Source of the DNA: Casuarius casuarius
Taxonomy: Eukaryota > Chordata > Aves > Casuariiformes > Casuariidae
Direction: 5' to 3'
DNA: 64,000 bases
Assembly: GCA_003342895.1 (NCBI GenBank)
Contig: PTFA01000369.1
Location: forward strand, 613,829 to 677,828
Shown here: piece by piece, positions 63,601 through 64,000 of the stretch
Layout: each line of letters begins with the position of its first letter
Numbering within the stretch: position 1 is the first letter of the stretch
Position numbers and translations under genes: made by a program
Notes under the pieces: model-generated
The model's database searches: none
What the model saw: only the letters and a program-made list of their open reading frames with translations
What the model was told of the DNA's origin: nothing

Positions 63601-64000
63601 TCTCTGCTAGAAGTTTTGTACTGGATGCTGTAAAGTGTTGCATTGAAGCTGGAGCCCTGAAATGTTGAGTTACAAGAAAGTGGTCAGACAGTTGGAGGAA
63701 GGATCATGTTGTGGTGGTGGTTGTTTTCTATGAAATTGTGATCAGTGTTTGTCCTCTTTAGTGTTTCAGAAATGGAGGTTAGTAGTGATTAATGTAGAGA
63801 AAAGCTCTTATTTTTTCCTCTTTCATTAATTTATCTATTCCCTTCTCCTCTCAGTAAAACTAGCAAAAGTCTCGATCCAAATAACTTTGGGACAAGTTGG
63901 CTTTAAACCTGAAATTTCAAGCAGGGCCTCCTCACCCTGATCTAACAATACTCCTTGGATAATGCCTGGATCCTCCTGTTGAGATGAGATGCCCCATCAA

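Larger units (their letters stand above)
58501..64000. other. Intergenic sequence to the window end, no gene seen
   Basis: AT-rich. It contains the inverted repeats at 58566-58580 and 58801-58848 and a possible MIR-like remnant at about 60520-60612. T or A runs occur near 59457 and 60690, and a 46-codon open frame lies at 63205-63345. No recognisable coding exons of a neighbouring gene are present. Confidence 0.65.

Noticed and set aside
28700..64000. Exons of a peroxidasin-like neighbour (PXDNL lies next to PCMTD1 in mammals)
   Set aside because: No leucine-rich-repeat, immunoglobulin or peroxidase exon signatures were recognised on either strand by eye; a translated search would settle it.

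Overview
The window is vertebrate nuclear DNA, most likely from a bird. It is AT-rich and has spliced coding exons with GT/AG borders, long introns and simple repeats. A 3'-end fragment of a CR1 LINE (chicken repeat 1 family) lies at about 20484-20876. CR1 is the typical LINE of birds, turtles and crocodilians, and the low density of other repeats favours a bird. No bacterial-style genes, operons, CRISPR arrays or complete proviruses were seen. Two ambiguous bases (N) occur at about 12150 and 14946.

Region 1 (1 to about 28690) holds one gene on the + strand, PCMTD1 (protein-L-isoaspartate O-methyltransferase domain-containing protein 1). The start codon is at 2474 and the stop codon ends at 26392. 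Five coding exons (2474-2780, 6793-6895, 19414-19585, 21119-21242, 26022-26392) join in frame to give 358 codons plus stop. The first kilobases are the end of an intron that follows an untranslated first exon and promoter lying outside the window. The last exon continues into an AU-rich 3'UTR of about 2.3 kb with several AATAAA signals; the best final one is at 28660-28665. The protein combines an SAM-binding isoaspartyl-methyltransferase fold (residues about 10-220) with a C-terminal SOCS-box-like region. That region has a BC-box for Elongin B/C (243-251) and a Cul-box (339-351). This fits a substrate receptor of a Cullin-RING ubiquitin ligase that recognises isoaspartate-damaged proteins.

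Region 2 (about 28690-64000) holds no gene I can support. It looks like an intergenic desert: AT-rich single-copy sequence, T/GG mosaic tracts, poly-A and poly-T runs, compound microsatellites and short perfect inverted repeats. Three places stand out. A GC-rich island at about 39480-42120 has strong splice-site look-alikes, a G-quadruplex-type tract and a 183-codon open frame on the minus strand. A CpG cluster at about 52280-52460 may be a regulatory element or cryptic promoter. A 20-bp perfect palindrome lies at 37155-37174.

I found no evidence for a new multi-gene system. The most useful leads are the upstream ORFs of PCMTD1, the species-specific basic stretch in its C-terminal tail, and the non-coding structural elements in the downstream desert.
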